A stretch of 18,612 nucleotides of DNA, taken from the NCBI GenBank assembly GCA_035550595.1, contig DASZOV010000088.1, positions 1 through 18,612 of the forward strand, in the 5' to 3' direction. How positions within the stretch are numbered: position 1 is the first letter of the stretch; each line of letters starts with the position of its first letter. Shown piece by piece: positions 6,751 to 14,590 of the stretch. The stretch comes from CALFMR01 sp035550595 (GTDB lineage Bacteria; Acidobacteriota; Vicinamibacteria; Vicinamibacterales; SCN-69-37). Made by a program: the position numbers and the translations under genes. The notes beneath the pieces were generated by a model. It ran no database searches. It was not told where the DNA came from and saw nothing but the letters and a program-made list of their open reading frames with translations.

Positions 6751-7632
6751 TTACTGTCCGAAATACCCTGCGCGCGCGCGGACGTCGTAGTCGCCGCGGC
6801 GCAGCACTTTGACCGACAGCGTGTGCCAGCCTTCGCGAGGGACGCCCGTGGCGGTGTAGCGCAGGACGTAGCTCGTCCGGAAGTCGTCGAACGCGCGCAC
6901 GAAGGAAGCCTCGAGGTCGTCGTCGCGCTGCATCACGGTGAGCGCGCCGCCGGTCGTTTCGGTGAGGGCGCGAAGGAACGCCTCGGCGCCGGCGTGCGCG
7001 GGACGATGGCGCGTGCCGTCGGCGACGGCGACGGCAAAGACCGTCTGGCCGACGCGCTTGGCGACATCGACGAGCGCGGCCTCGTCGAGGAAGCTCATCA
7101 TGTCGCGTCCGTCGCTGAAGAGGATGGCGACGTGTCGTCGATCGGGATCGAGCGGCGTGATGAGCGAGACGGTGAGCGCGTCGATCATCGACGTCGTGCC
7201 GCGTGGCTGTCCGATGGCCGGTCCTGGCGCGTTGCCCGCCCGCGCCAGTCCTTGCACCTCGCGGACGTGTTCGTTGAACGTCACGACGCGCGCGCGATCG
7301 CCCGGCGCGAGCCGGGCGTTGACGGCGGCCATGCCGCGCTGGAGCGACGCGAACAGCGGCCCCTCGACGCTGCCGCTCAGATCGACGACGAGCGTGATGT
7401 CGATGGCGAGCGCCTCGCGGCTGACGTCGTCGATCGTCTGGACGACGCCGTTGTCGCGGATCTCGAAGTCGGCGGCCGTGAGATCGGCGACCGGACGAGT
7501 GTCGTGGCGGACCGATACGTCGATCATGACCGAGTCGACGGCCGAGTGGAACACAGGCCGCTGCGCCGCGACGAGCGTCGTCGCGCCAAGTACGACCGCA
7601 AGAGTCGTGGACGTTGGAGGTCCGAGCCTCAT
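6751..7632 (-). CDS. exported vWA-domain protein, acidobacterial VWFA-related type
   Basis: A 293-residue protein with a signal peptide (hydrophobic 9-23, ending LVAAQ) and one von Willebrand factor A domain. The metal-ion-dependent adhesion site is visible: DLSGS at 84-88, the Thr pair in RGTTSMIDAL and the Asp in LFSDGRD. Before it, VADLTAADFEIRDNGVVQTI matches the segment that precedes the vWA fold in the family annotated as 'VWFA-related Acidobacterial domain' (TIGR03436). A C-terminal beta-rich part (SYVLRYTATGVPREGWHTLSVKVL) completes it. vWA domains bind proteins or metal-coordinated ligands; the partner is unknown. The ATG overlaps the stop of the upstream gene as ATGA, so the two are translationally coupled and probably act together outside the cytoplasm. 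Confidence 0.88.
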   Translation of the reverse strand: MRLGPPTSTTLAVVLGATTLVAAQRPVFHSAVDSVMIDVSVRHDTRPVADLTAADFEIRDNGVVQTIDDVSREALAIDITLVVDLSGSVEGPLFASLQRGMAAVNARLAPGDRARVVTFNEHVREVQGLARAGNAPGPAIGQPRGTTSMIDALTVSLITPLDPDRRHVAILFSDGRDMMSFLDEAALVDVAKRVGQTVFAVAVADGTRHRPAHAGAEAFLRALTETTGGALTVMQRDDDLEASFVRAFDDFRTSYVLRYTATGVPREGWHTLSVKVLRRGDYDVRARAGYFGQ

Positions 7633-8720
7633 GGCCTCGCCGCGCGCAGTTCACTGACGAAGCCGGCGAGGCGCCGGAAGTCGCCGGTGAAGTACTGCCA
7701 CCATGGATCGACGACGTCTTCCGGCGTCGTGCGCGCGACGTCAGCCCAGTGCAACGCCCGGTCGCGATCGCCGGCGCGCAGGCTCAGCGCGGCGAGCGCC
7801 GTGGCCGGCGTCTGTGCCTGCGGCTGAAGCGCTGCTGCTTGCTCGTAGGCGGCGATCGCGGCGGTCGAATCGCCCTGTGCGTCCAGGGCCCGTCCACGCA
7901 CGAGTGCCGCCCAGTAGCGGACTGTCGGCTCGGCATCGGTGCTGATGCGATCGAGGCGCGCGAGCGCTTCTGGCATGCGGCCGAGGCGCACGAGGACGAA
8001 TGCCGCGCGCGCGTGCGCTTCGTCGGCTGTCGCAGGCGCAACGGCCGCCGCATCGAAGAGCGCGATCGCGCGCTCGAGCGCCTGGCGCAGATCGCGATCA
8101 CGCGGCGCCGCCGTCCAAAGATACGGCCGTGCATCGCGTGCGACCGCCGCGCGCGCGAACGGCAGCGTCGTCATCTCCTGCACGATGGCGCGCATGAGCA
8201 GGAGGCGTGGCGCGTCGAGTCGTGGTGTGGTGGCTGGCGCATCGCCAGGCAGGGATGGCAGGCGTGTCGCGATCGCGTCGAGATAGCCCTGTGCGGCGCC
8301 CGCACCCGCCACGCCGGCGAGCAGCGCGACCGCCGCTTCGTGGAACATGATCTCGAATCGATCGATCTCCGGCCGCGCGCCGATCGCGTCGCGGCGACCG
8401 ACCATCAGCCGGCGCGACGCGTCGAGTAGCATTCGCGCGTCCGGCCAGCGTCGCGCGAGGCCCGTCATCGCGACTTCGAACAGGAACGCCTCGTGCGTCG
8501 GCCGCCAGTCGCCCTGCCGGAGTCCAACGGCTTTGAAGAGATCCTCGCGCACGTGCGCGAAGTCATCCGGCGTGACGAGGGATCGCGCGACGATGTCGGT
8601 ATCGCCCTTGATGAAGGTCAGGTAGATCTGATCGATGGATGGCGGATCGTCGACCGCACCGACCGGTGCCGCCATCGAGAGAGCGGCCGCGAGCAGCATC
8701 GCGGTCGAGAGATGCGCCAT
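7629..8720 (-). CDS. exported helical-repeat (TPR-like) protein
   Basis: 363 residues with an N-terminal signal peptide (LSTAMLLAAALSMAAPVGAVD). The rest is alanine-rich helical hairpins. The clearest tetratricopeptide-like units are near the C-terminus: AAFVLVRLGRMPEALARLDR, RGRALDAQGDSTAAIAAYEQ and ALAALSLRAGDRDRALHWAD. No catalytic motif is seen. Such repeats are usually protein-binding scaffolds, so a periplasmic partner of the coupled vWA protein is likely (inference). It is preceded by AGAGG seven bases before the ATG. Its start lies 12 bases after the stop of the WYL regulator, suggesting one transcript for all three genes. Confidence 0.75.
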   Translation of the reverse strand: MAHLSTAMLLAAALSMAAPVGAVDDPPSIDQIYLTFIKGDTDIVARSLVTPDDFAHVREDLFKAVGLRQGDWRPTHEAFLFEVAMTGLARRWPDARMLLDASRRLMVGRRDAIGARPEIDRFEIMFHEAAVALLAGVAGAGAAQGYLDAIATRLPSLPGDAPATTPRLDAPRLLLMRAIVQEMTTLPFARAAVARDARPYLWTAAPRDRDLRQALERAIALFDAAAVAPATADEAHARAAFVLVRLGRMPEALARLDRISTDAEPTVRYWAALVRGRALDAQGDSTAAIAAYEQAAALQPQAQTPATALAALSLRAGDRDRALHWADVARTTPEDVVDPWWQYFTGDFRRLAGFVSELRAARP

Positions 8721-8732
8721 GGGGCCTCTATG

Positions 8733-9713
8733 TCACCGATAGCGATCGGCCGCCTGCCGCAATTCGTCGCCGATCGCCGCGGCGAACGACGCCGGAGCGA
8801 TGACGTGCACGGCGCTGCCGAAGCCCAGTACCCAGCTTCGAAGCGCTGAATCTATGGACACGTGAAGCGTCATGCGCAGCCGGCCGTCGGGCTGCTCGTC
8901 GATCGTCTGCGACGCGTGCCACGTCCGGCCGCGGACGAACGCCGCGGCGCTCGCATCGAACTCGACTTCGACGCGTTCCGGTTCGCCCCAGAACACGCCC
9001 ATCGACGATCCGAAGAGGTCCGCCGGCAGCGTGCGCGTCTTCTGGAACGTGTCGTCACGCACCGACAGCCGCTCGATCCGCTCGGTGGCGAACGTGCGGA
9101 ACTCGTCGTACTGCGGGACCCACGCGACGAGATAGACGCCACCCTGCGCGAGCGCGAGGCGGTACGGGTGGACGGTGTACGACTTCGACCGGTTGCTCGC
9201 GGCCGAGAAATACCGCATCTCGACGATGCGGTGATCGCGTGCCGCGTCGAACAGCCGGCGCGTTGTGTCGACCGTGCGGTCCGACGCGTGACGCGCGCGC
9301 GGCCCGGCCTTGGTCGAGATCACCTGCGGCAAGGTGGACAGGAACTGCCGCATGCGCGGGTTGAGCGCCTGTTCGATCGTCTCGAACGTGTGCGCGAGCT
9401 CGTCGGCCAGCGGCCAGCCGGTCAGGCTCTCGACGACGGCTCGGCTCAGATAGAGCGCCGCGACGTCGGCCACGCTGAGGCCTTCCTGCACGCTGCGAAA
9501 CGGCGCGCCGTCGAGTCGCCACCGCTTCGTTTCGTTGCCGGCGCCCTCGTCATAGACGGCGAATCCGGCTTCCTGCAGGGCCTGCAAATCGCGACGAATC
9601 GTCCGCGTCGACACGCCGACGAGCGCGGACAGCTCGTGGATGGTCGTGCCGGTCCGCCGCGCCTCGATGTCTCGCAGGATTTGCCACTGTCGGATGACCT
9701 CGGCGTTGCGCAC
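8733..9713 (-). CDS. WYL-domain transcriptional regulator (YafY-like)
   Basis: A 326-residue DNA-binding regulator. The N-terminal winged helix-turn-helix (about 5-60) contains TTIHELSALVGVSTRTIRRDL. The central WYL domain (about 150-220) contains VHPYRLALAQGGVYLVAW and RTFATERIERL, and a C-terminal WCX-like part runs from about 240. The name-giving Trp-Tyr-Leu is Val-Tyr-Leu here (193-195), a common variation. WYL domains are thought to sense nucleic acids or nucleotides, and relatives control DNA repair and defence genes. Here it heads the transcript of the TPR-like and vWA genes. It starts with GTG; a 17-base dyad (9746-9762) lies in the divergent promoter gap and may be its operator. No defence nuclease lies nearby. 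Confidence 0.88.
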   Translation of the reverse strand: MRNAEVIRQWQILRDIEARRTGTTIHELSALVGVSTRTIRRDLQALQEAGFAVYDEGAGNETKRWRLDGAPFRSVQEGLSVADVAALYLSRAVVESLTGWPLADELAHTFETIEQALNPRMRQFLSTLPQVISTKAGPRARHASDRTVDTTRRLFDAARDHRIVEMRYFSAASNRSKSYTVHPYRLALAQGGVYLVAWVPQYDEFRTFATERIERLSVRDDTFQKTRTLPADLFGSSMGVFWGEPERVEVEFDASAAAFVRGRTWHASQTIDEQPDGRLRMTLHVSIDSALRSWVLGFGSAVHVIAPASFAAAIGDELRQAADRYR

Positions 9714-9745
9714 GGCGGGAGTGTACTGCGAATGGCCGACCCCCC

Positions 9746-9762
9746 GTGACCTGGTTTGTCAC
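9746..9762. promoter_or_regulatory. inverted repeat, candidate operator
   Basis: GTGAC (9746-9750) and GTCAC (9758-9762) form a perfect five-base dyad with a seven-base spacer. It lies between the divergent starts of the WYL regulator (9713) and the small basic protein (9803). Half-sites on about one helical turn fit a dimeric winged-helix regulator. Autoregulation is inferred from position only. Confidence 0.35.
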
Positions 9763-9802
9763 AACCCCTCGCTATCGTGCAGGGAGACAAAGGGGGTTGA
9801 CC

Positions 9803-9994
9803 ATGCGTCGCATCATTGGAACGACGGCGTTGCAGTTGAATCTGCTCGAGGACGAGCCCGGGGTGGGGCCGCGGCGGCTGCCGGACCAGGCGGCCCGGCC
9901 GCTGCGGGTGATCCAGAAGGACGTCTACGCGGAGCTCGAGCGTCGCCGCCGGCGGGCGCAGATCGCGGCTCGACGACGGATCGAAGATCGATAG
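9803..9994 (+). CDS. small basic protein of unknown function
   Basis: 63 residues, not recognised. The start is ATG with a strong AGGGGG (9791-9795) at a suitable distance, and TATCGT (9773-9778) is a possible -10. The frame is open back to 9746, but nothing supports that start. The N-terminal half (MRRIIGTTALQLNLLEDEPG) is mixed. The C-terminal half (RVIQKDVYAELERRRRRAQIAARRRIEDR in outline) is predicted helical and very rich in arginine, fitting a nucleic-acid or ribosome contact. It is divergent from the WYL regulator and converges on glutamate dehydrogenase with four bases between stops. It could be the regulator's target or an unrelated housekeeping protein. Confidence 0.6.
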   Translation: MRRIIGTTALQLNLLEDEPGVGPRRLPDQAARPLRVIQKDVYAELERRRRRAQIAARRRIEDR

Positions 9995-9998
9995 CGCC

Positions 9999-11405
<1,407 letters not shown>

Positions 11406-11438
11406 GCACGTCCTCCGAAAGGCGGCGGTCTCGGCTGA

Positions 11439-11445
11439 TAGAATA
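11439..11445. promoter_or_regulatory. candidate bidirectional -10 between glutamate dehydrogenase and the pdxH leader
   Basis: TAGAAT on the plus strand (11439-11444) overlaps TATTCT on the minus strand (11445-11440). Start sites about seven bases beyond each would give leaders of about 28 bases for glutamate dehydrogenase and about 30 bases before the 36-codon ORF at 11481. Neither side shows a convincing -35. Confidence 0.45.
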
Positions 11446-11480
11446 CGGTCGATCCGGCGCCGCGCGAGGAGTCCGCTCAC

Positions 11481-11591
11481 ATGTCGACGTTCGTGCCCGT
11501 CTCCGCTGGCTGCGCCACGATGGCCGGCGCCCTCCACGTCTTCCGTGGAGCCCTGGGCCTTCAGGCCCAGGAAGACATCGAGGCGAAGTAG
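11481..11591 (+). CDS. 36-codon leader ORF upstream of pdxH
   Basis: ATG 11481 has GAGGAG (11466-11471) nine bases upstream, a better ribosome site than pdxH itself has. The frame reads MSTFVPVSAGCATMAGALH, continues without a stop through two hairpins, and ends at TAG 11589-11591, seven bases before the GTG of pdxH. Such spacing allows translational coupling, so it may act as a leader peptide. It contains no run of codons for one amino acid, so classical attenuation is not evident. It could also be a chance frame over an RNA element or a dispersed palindromic repeat. Confidence 0.4.
   Translation: MSTFVPVSAGCATMAGALHVFRGALGLQAQEDIEAK
11532..11576 (+). promoter_or_regulatory. nested hairpins with loop-tail complementarity in the pdxH leader
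   Basis: Hairpin 1 is CTCCACG (11532-11538), loop TCTTC, CGTGGAG (11544-11550). Hairpin 2 is CCTGGGCC (11552-11559), loop TTCA, GGCCCAGG (11564-11571). The loop of hairpin 1 (TCTTC, 11539-11543) is complementary to GAAGA (11571-11575), so a pseudoknot or an alternative longer stem (GTCTT with AAGAC) is possible. It lies 22 bases before the pdxH start. Whether it is a regulatory RNA or a genomic repeat cannot be decided from one copy. Confidence 0.5.
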
Positions 11592-11597
11592 CGCGCG

Positions 11598-12194
11598 GTG
11601 GAACGACCTGCGCCTTCCGCCCCCGATCCCGTCGCGCGCTACCGGCAGTGGTTCGACGAAGCCGCCGCGGCAGGCAGCGACGATCCGCGTGCGGCTTGCC
11701 TGACGACAGCGTCAGCCGACGGCCGGCCGTCGAGCCGCATGGTGCTGGTGCAGTACTTCGACGCGCGCGGCTTCGCGTTCTTCACCAACCTCGAGAGTCG
11801 CAAAGCGCGCGAGATGGCCGCGCGGCCGGCCGTGGCGCTCTGCACCTACTGGCACGCGACGAACCGTCAAACCCGCGTCGAAGGCGACGTCGTCCGCGTG
11901 CCCGACGATGAAGCTGACGCGTACTTCGCGACGCGCCCGCGCGAGAGCCAGATCGGCGCGTGGGCCTCGCGCCAGAGCGAGCGCCTCGCCTCGCGCGCGG
12001 AGCTCGAAGCGCGCGTCGCGGCCGTCGCGGCCGAATATGCTGGCGGCGCCGTGCCGCGGCCGCCGTTCTGGTCCGGCTATCGCGTCGTGCCCGCGACGAT
12101 CGAGTTCTGGACGTCATTGCCGGGACGCCTGCACGAGCGCGAGCTCTTCGAACGCACCGCCAGCGGCTGGCGGTCGACGCTGCTGTATCCATGA
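11598..12194 (+). CDS. pdxH: pyridoxamine/pyridoxine 5'-phosphate oxidase
   Basis: An FMN enzyme that oxidises pyridoxine or pyridoxamine 5'-phosphate to pyridoxal 5'-phosphate using oxygen. It has 198 residues, slightly shorter than the E. coli enzyme (218) through a shorter N-terminus. Conserved stretches are YRQWFDEA, PSSRMVLVQYFDARGFAFFT, NLESRKAREMA, RVEGDVVRVPDDEADAYFATRP and ESQIGAWASRQSE. Near the end, RLHER (177-181) holds the Arg and His equivalent to R197 and H199 of E. coli. The start is GTG without a Shine-Dalgarno, seven bases after the leader ORF's stop, so coupling to it is plausible. The stop overlaps the next gene's ATG as ATGA. Confidence 0.95.
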   Translation: MERPAPSAPDPVARYRQWFDEAAAAGSDDPRAACLTTASADGRPSSRMVLVQYFDARGFAFFTNLESRKAREMAARPAVALCTYWHATNRQTRVEGDVVRVPDDEADAYFATRPRESQIGAWASRQSERLASRAELEARVAAVAAEYAGGAVPRPPFWSGYRVVPATIEFWTSLPGRLHERELFERTASGWRSTLLYP

Positions 12195-13072
12195 CACCAC
12201 GCCCACCGTCCGTCCCTCCCGTCGACCCGGCCACCGAGCCCGTCGATCACACCGATCGTCCCGCCCGTGAAGGGTTGCCGAATCCGGCTGGCAAGGATCC
12301 CGAGATCGGGACCGGGCCGGGATCGGACACGTCGACGCCCACGCCGGCCGGATCGTCCGACCGGATGTTGCTCGAAGGCCCGCAGTCGCGGCTTCGTGAA
12401 CTGCTGCTCATCCTGCGATCGCTGCGCGACTTCATTCGTGGCTTCCGCGTCCTGCACTTCGTCGGTCCGTGCGTGACGATCTTCGGGTCAGCGCGCTTCC
12501 CCGAGTCGCACCCGTACTACGCCATCGCGCGCGAGGTCGGGCAGCGCGTGAGCATGCTCGGCTTCACCGTGCTCACGGGCGGCGGACCCGGGCTGATGGA
12601 AGCCGCCAATCGCGGCGCGCGCGACATGGGGGGACGGAGCGTCGGCTGCAACATCGAGCTGCCGCACGAGCAGGCGCCGAATCCCTATCTCGACCGCTGG
12701 TTCAGTTGCCACTACTTCTTCGTGCGCAAGGTGCTGCTCTTCAAGTACTCGTACGCCTTCGTCGTCCTGCCTGGCGGCCTCGGCACGCTCGACGAGATGT
12801 CCGAGGCGCTGACGCTCATTCAGACCGGCAAGATCCGTAACTTTCCGGTCGTGCTCATCGGCACGGAGTACTGGAAGCCGTTCATCGCGTTGCTCCGCGA
12901 GATGATCACGGCCGGCGCCGTCGGCGCCTCGGATCTGAACTTGTTGAAAGTGACCGACGACATCGACGAGGCAATGGAGCACCTCGAAGTACACGCCGTC
13001 AACGCCTTCGGCCTACGCCGCGTGCCGAAGCGCGCGCCCAAGTGGTGGCTCGGGGAGAACGGCTGGGCCTAA
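12191..13072 (+). CDS. LOG-family (TIGR00730-like) nucleotide phosphoribohydrolase
   Basis: A 293-residue Rossmann-fold protein related to LONELY GUY enzymes, which hydrolyse nucleoside 5'-monophosphates (AMP or cytokinin ribotides) to base and ribose 5-phosphate. The signatures are TGGGPGLMEAANRGA (129-143) and PGGLGTLDE (194-202), with FFVRK (176-180) between them supplying the family's arginine. Residues 1-58 are a Pro/Thr/Asp/Gly-rich, probably disordered tail absent from minimal family members. The frame is open back to 11960, but that start lies inside pdxH. ATG 12191 overlaps the pdxH stop, so the two are co-translated. Its stop is five bases from that of the convergent histidine kinase. 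Confidence 0.88.
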   Translation: MTPRPPSVPPVDPATEPVDHTDRPAREGLPNPAGKDPEIGTGPGSDTSTPTPAGSSDRMLLEGPQSRLRELLLILRSLRDFIRGFRVLHFVGPCVTIFGSARFPESHPYYAIAREVGQRVSMLGFTVLTGGGPGLMEAANRGARDMGGRSVGCNIELPHEQAPNPYLDRWFSCHYFFVRKVLLFKYSYAFVVLPGGLGTLDEMSEALTLIQTGKIRNFPVVLIGTEYWKPFIALLREMITAGAVGASDLNLLKVTDDIDEAMEHLEVHAVNAFGLRRVPKRAPKWWLGENGWA

Positions 13073-13077
13073 GCCGT

Positions 13078-14478
13078 CTAACGCGCCGGCAGCCTCACGA
13101 CGGCCACCGTGCCGCCGTCAGGCGCCGGATCCAGCGCGACCGATCCGCCGTGCGCTTCGATCACACGCCGTGCGGTGACGAGGCCGAGGCCCGTGCCGTG
13201 GTGCCTGGTCGTGAAGAACGGTTCGAACAAGTGCGCGCGGACGGCGTCAGGAATGCCGTCGCCCTGATCGGTGATGCGCAGCTCGTGCCACTCGCCGACC
13301 GTCGTCGTCGCAATCGCGATCGTGCCTCGACCGCGCATCGCCTGCGCGCCGTTCTGCAGCAGGTTCAAGAGCGCCAGCTTCAACTGTTCCGCATCGGCCT
13401 GGACGACGATCGGCGTCGGCTCGATGCGCACACCGACGTTGGCCACGCGCGGATCCTGAGCGAAGAGCGAGACCGTGTCCGCGATGATCCTCGCAATCGG
13501 CACGGCCGTCATGACGGGCTGGCGTGGCCGCGCGAACAGCAGCAGGTCCTCGACGATGCCGTTGAGCGTATCGACGCGCGCGACGACTTCGCGCGCGATC
13601 GCGTGCTCGGGCGTCGACGCCGCGAGGCGCCGGCCGACGACCTGCATCGCGCCGCGAATGCCCGCGAGTGGGTTGCGCACTTCGTGCGCGACGATGGCCG
13701 CCATCTTGCCGAGCTGCGCGAGCGCCTCTTGATCGCGTAGGGCCGCTTCCGATCGCTTGCGTTCGGTGATGTCCGACTGGATGGCCGTGTACTGATACGG
13801 CCGGCCGCGGTCGTCGAGGAACGGCACGATCGTCGTGTCCACCCAGTACAATCGTCCATCGCGTGCGCGGTTTCGGAGCTCGCCGCGCCACGCTCGTCCC
13901 GCCGTGATCGTCTCGTACATGTCGCGGAACAGGTCCGGCGGGTGCAGGCCCGAGTTGAGCACGCGGTGCGTGCGCCCGATGAGCTCGTCGCGCGCGTAGC
14001 CCGAGATCTCGCAGAACTTGTCGTTCACGTACGTGATCGCGCCGTCGACGTTCGTCGTCGCGACGATCGCCGACTGGTCGAGCGCGTAGCGCATGTCCTC
14101 GAGGTTCTTGTCCGACCGCCGGAGCGCGGACTCGGCCACCGCGCGCGCCGTCGCATCCGCCCGTTGCCGCGCCTGGCTCTGCCGGTACCGCACGACGACG
14201 AAGGCGGCGAGCCAGATGGTGAGCGCGATGACGCTGCGGCTGAAGACCGTGGCGCCAATCGACACGGCCGCGGGACGAAGAGTGGTCGCCGTGGCGAGGA
14301 GCAGCGTCGACGCCGCGGCCACGCGGAACGCCGTCCGCGGCTCGTGGGCCCAGATCGCCAGCAGGATCGGGAACAGGTAGAGCGTGTTGACCGAGTAGCC
14401 GGCGCTGAGCTCGAGGCTCGCGACGAAGATGCCGACGAGAAGGAGCGTGGCGAGGACGGCGAAGTGGCGGGTCAGCAT
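13078..14478 (-). CDS. membrane-bound PAS-domain sensor histidine kinase
   Basis: 466 residues from ATG 14478. The N-terminal membrane part (about 5-98) has several hydrophobic segments, including FAVLATLLLVGIFVASLEL and VIALTIWLAAFVVV, with little periplasmic loop. A PAS domain (about 126-243) contains ITYVNDKFCEISGYARDELIG and ends DITERKRSE. The dimerisation/phosphorylation helix has H265 in AIVAHEVRNPLAGIRG, the NtrB-like form. The ATPase domain has the N box LLNLLQNGAQAM, then ITDQGDGIPD and FFTTRHHGTGLGL. The frame is open to 14649, but that start would overlap the divergent receiver gene, and ATG 14478 has GAGGG upstream and leads straight into helix 1. It is probably the partner of the two response regulators read from the opposite strand. 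Its signal is unknown. Confidence 0.92.
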   Translation of the reverse strand: MLTRHFAVLATLLLVGIFVASLELSAGYSVNTLYLFPILLAIWAHEPRTAFRVAAASTLLLATATTLRPAAVSIGATVFSRSVIALTIWLAAFVVVRYRQSQARQRADATARAVAESALRRSDKNLEDMRYALDQSAIVATTNVDGAITYVNDKFCEISGYARDELIGRTHRVLNSGLHPPDLFRDMYETITAGRAWRGELRNRARDGRLYWVDTTIVPFLDDRGRPYQYTAIQSDITERKRSEAALRDQEALAQLGKMAAIVAHEVRNPLAGIRGAMQVVGRRLAASTPEHAIAREVVARVDTLNGIVEDLLLFARPRQPVMTAVPIARIIADTVSLFAQDPRVANVGVRIEPTPIVVQADAEQLKLALLNLLQNGAQAMRGRGTIAIATTTVGEWHELRITDQGDGIPDAVRAHLFEPFFTTRHHGTGLGLVTARRVIEAHGGSVALDPAPDGGTVAVVRLPAR

Positions 14479-14491
14479 GACGCCCTCGCGG

Positions 14492-14508
14492 CTGGCGCGC
14501 GGCTTGAA
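14492..14508 (+). promoter_or_regulatory. candidate sigma-54 promoter upstream of the receiver gene
   Basis: CTGGCGCGCGGCTTGAA resembles YTGGCACGN4TTGCW with correct -24/-12 spacing. It has two mismatches, G for A after TGGC and A for C in the -12 GC element. A start near 14519 would give a leader of about 72 bases before ATG 14591. A sigma-54 activator is encoded by the second gene of this direction, which makes the site more credible. The -12 mismatch lowers confidence. Confidence 0.3.
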
Positions 14509-14514
14509 TATACT
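14507..14514. promoter_or_regulatory. candidate bidirectional -10 between histidine kinase and receiver
   Basis: TATACT on the plus strand (14509-14514) overlaps TATATT on the minus strand (14512-14507). On the minus strand the leader to the kinase ATG (14478) would be about 22 bases; on the plus strand, about 70 bases to the receiver ATG (14591). Confidence 0.45.
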
Positions 14515-14590
14515 GCGCCCCAGTCGCAGCGTTGGCCCGGTTTCGCCCGACGGACGGTCCGTCCCGGGCGCATCGAGCGGAGTAGTGCGC

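Noticed and set aside
5821..7827. 668-codon open frame overlapping nadE and the vWA gene
   Set aside because: Arginine-rich frame shadow crossing the end of one real gene and the antisense of another, and running through repeat copy 4.
8733..9713. WYL regulator as part of a known anti-phage island
   Set aside because: No nuclease, methylase, reverse transcriptase, CBASS or BREX-type gene lies in the window; its downstream partners are exported proteins.
11406..11537. 44-codon N-terminal extension of glutamate dehydrogenase
   Set aside because: The extension has no family similarity and overlaps the divergent promoter, while ATG 11405 has GGAGGA upstream.
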